5,960 bases of DNA from an uncultured bacterium (lineage in GTDB: Bacteria > Actinomycetota > Actinomycetes > S36-B12): positions 1-5,960 of the forward strand of contig CAJBMR010000020.1 of assembly GCA_903954205.1 (NCBI GenBank), read 5' to 3'. The notes under the pieces were generated by a model. That model ran no database searches, was not told where the DNA came from, and worked only from the letters and a program-made list of their open reading frames with translations. Below are positions 5,204 to 5,960 of the stretch, one piece after another. The stretch's first letter is position 1; the number at the start of each line of letters is the position of its first letter. The position numbers were made by a program, and so were the translations under genes.

Positions 5204-5208
5204 TGGAG
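5204..5208 (+). promoter_or_regulatory. Ribosome binding site TGGAG for the acyl-CoA ligase gene
   Basis: TGGAG ends five bases before ATG 5214, within the 13-base gap after the SDR stop codon. It supports this start and co-translation from the SDR message. Confidence 0.65.
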
Positions 5209-5213
5209 TCAAG

Positions 5214-5960
5214 ATGATCATCCACCGCAGTCCGTTTGCCGACGTCGAGATCCCCGATGTCACCGTCACCGAGCATGTCCTGCGGTGGGCTGATCGTGTC
5301 CCCGATCGACCGGCCCTGATCGATGGTCCGACAGGCCGCACCTATACCTATGGGCAACTCGCGATGATGATCGCCAGCTTCGCCGGTGGTCTCGCCGCCC
5401 GCGGTCTCGGACCGGGGGACACCATCGCCCTCATGGCGCCCAACATCCCCGAGTACGCCGTCGCCTTCCACGGATCGGCCGTGGCTGGCGTCGCGGTGAG
5501 CACGATCAACCCGACCTACACGGCCGAGGAGGTGCGTTTCCAACTGCGCGATTCGGGCGCCGTGCTGCTCATCACCATCGGGATGTTCGTCGACGTGGCG
5601 AAGGAGGCGGCCGAGGGCACCGCGGTCGAGGACATCGTGGTCATCGGAGACGCCCCGGAAGGGACGCTTCCGGTCACGGCACTCCTGGGCGAGCCCATGG
5701 CGCAGGTCGCGGTGGATACCCGCGAGCACGTGGTCGTGCTGCCCTACTCCTCCGGGACAACGGGATTCCCCAAGGGCGTCATGCTCACCCACCGCAATCT
5801 CGTCGCCAATCTGGTCCAGATCGAGTCCGGACTCGCCGTCGATGAGGACGAGGTTGCACTCGCCGTGCTCCCCTTCTTCCACATCTACGGCATGCAGGTC
5901 CTTATGAACGGCCTGCTCGCCCAGGGCGTCACCATCGTCACGCTGCCCCGCTTCGACCTC
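5214..5960 (+). CDS. AMP-forming acyl-CoA ligase, 4-coumarate-CoA-ligase-like (3' end outside window)
   Basis: The frame is open from ATG 5214 to the right edge, giving 249 residues, about the first half of a 500-550-residue ANL-superfamily enzyme. These activate a carboxylic acid as an acyl-AMP and transfer it to CoA. Visible motifs: TYTYGQLA (43-50), NPTYTAEEVRFQLRDSGA (99-116), the phosphate-binding loop YSSGTTGFPKGVMLTHRN (178-195), and LPFFHIYGMQV (219-229) with His223, the motif that begins the substrate-pocket region in 4-coumarate-like ligases. The last residues, LPRFDL, match the start of the next conserved segment. Sequence style fits the 4CL/medium-chain aryl- or fatty-acid clade rather than acetyl-CoA synthetase. 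The adenine-binding and hinge motifs are not in the window, so the protein's completeness cannot be judged. It is the third gene of the amidase-SDR-ligase run. Confidence 0.9.
   Translation, partial: MIIHRSPFADVEIPDVTVTEHVLRWADRVPDRPALIDGPTGRTYTYGQLAMMIASFAGGLAARGLGPGDTIALMAPNIPEYAVAFHGSAVAGVAVSTINPTYTAEEVRFQLRDSGAVLLITIGMFVDVAKEAAEGTAVEDIVVIGDAPEGTLPVTALLGEPMAQVAVDTREHVVVLPYSSGTTGFPKGVMLTHRNLVANLVQIESGLAVDEDEVALAVLPFFHIYGMQVLMNGLLAQGVTIVTLPRFDL

Noticed and set aside
5178..5882. 234-codon open frame on the minus strand opposite the acyl-CoA ligase gene
   Set aside because: The plus strand here encodes clear ligase motifs including the ATP-binding loop, so the minus frame is a shadow.

Overview
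The window looks like chromosomal DNA from a high-GC Gram-positive bacterium, most likely an actinomycete. By eye it is about two-thirds G+C, most codons end in G or C, GTG starts are plausible, and the protein families are common in actinomycetes. I cannot place it to genus. I see no transposase, integrase, CRISPR array or phage gene, and no stretch over 300 bases without a gene.

Layout. Bases 1-27 are the 5' end of a tRNA gene read leftwards; the rest lies outside the window. A 10-TM EamA/DMT exporter (124-1035, +) faces a small unrecognised lipoprotein gene (1074-1475, -). Their tails meet in a tandem double hairpin. The lipoprotein gene is divergent from a rightward group of five genes: a flavodoxin-fold NAD(P)H-dependent FMN reductase (1512-2147), an LldD-type FMN-dependent alpha-hydroxy-acid dehydrogenase/oxidase (2141-3358), an FmdA/AmdA-type formamidase/acetamidase (3403-4407), an SDR oxidoreductase (4439-5200) and a 4-coumarate-CoA-ligase-like acyl-CoA ligase that runs off the right edge (5214-5960).

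The reductase and hydroxy-acid enzyme genes overlap, and amidase, SDR and ligase follow one another closely, so there are one or two operons. A plausible but unproven reading is a catabolic set for an alpha-hydroxy or aryl/acyl amide: the amidase frees the acid, the flavoenzyme oxidises a 2-hydroxy acid, the SDR handles an alcohol or ketone and the ligase makes the CoA thioester. The FMN reductase may support flavin supply or be unrelated redox housekeeping. The substrate is unknown.

The most notable non-coding signal is a recurring promoter pattern. All four transcription-unit-first protein genes have a TAGNNT hexamer followed by exactly six bases and then the start codon (TAGGGT, TAGGCT, TAGCGT, TAGCGT). 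The tRNA has TAGCGT ten bases ahead of its mature 5' end. This suggests leaderless mRNAs with the start codon at +1, while the downstream SDR and ligase genes have ordinary Shine-Dalgarno sequences. Other points are a back-to-back promoter pair 36 bp apart, a GGGAATTCCC-centred palindrome just downstream of one of them, and a flavoenzyme lacking a normally conserved FMN-phosphate arginine.
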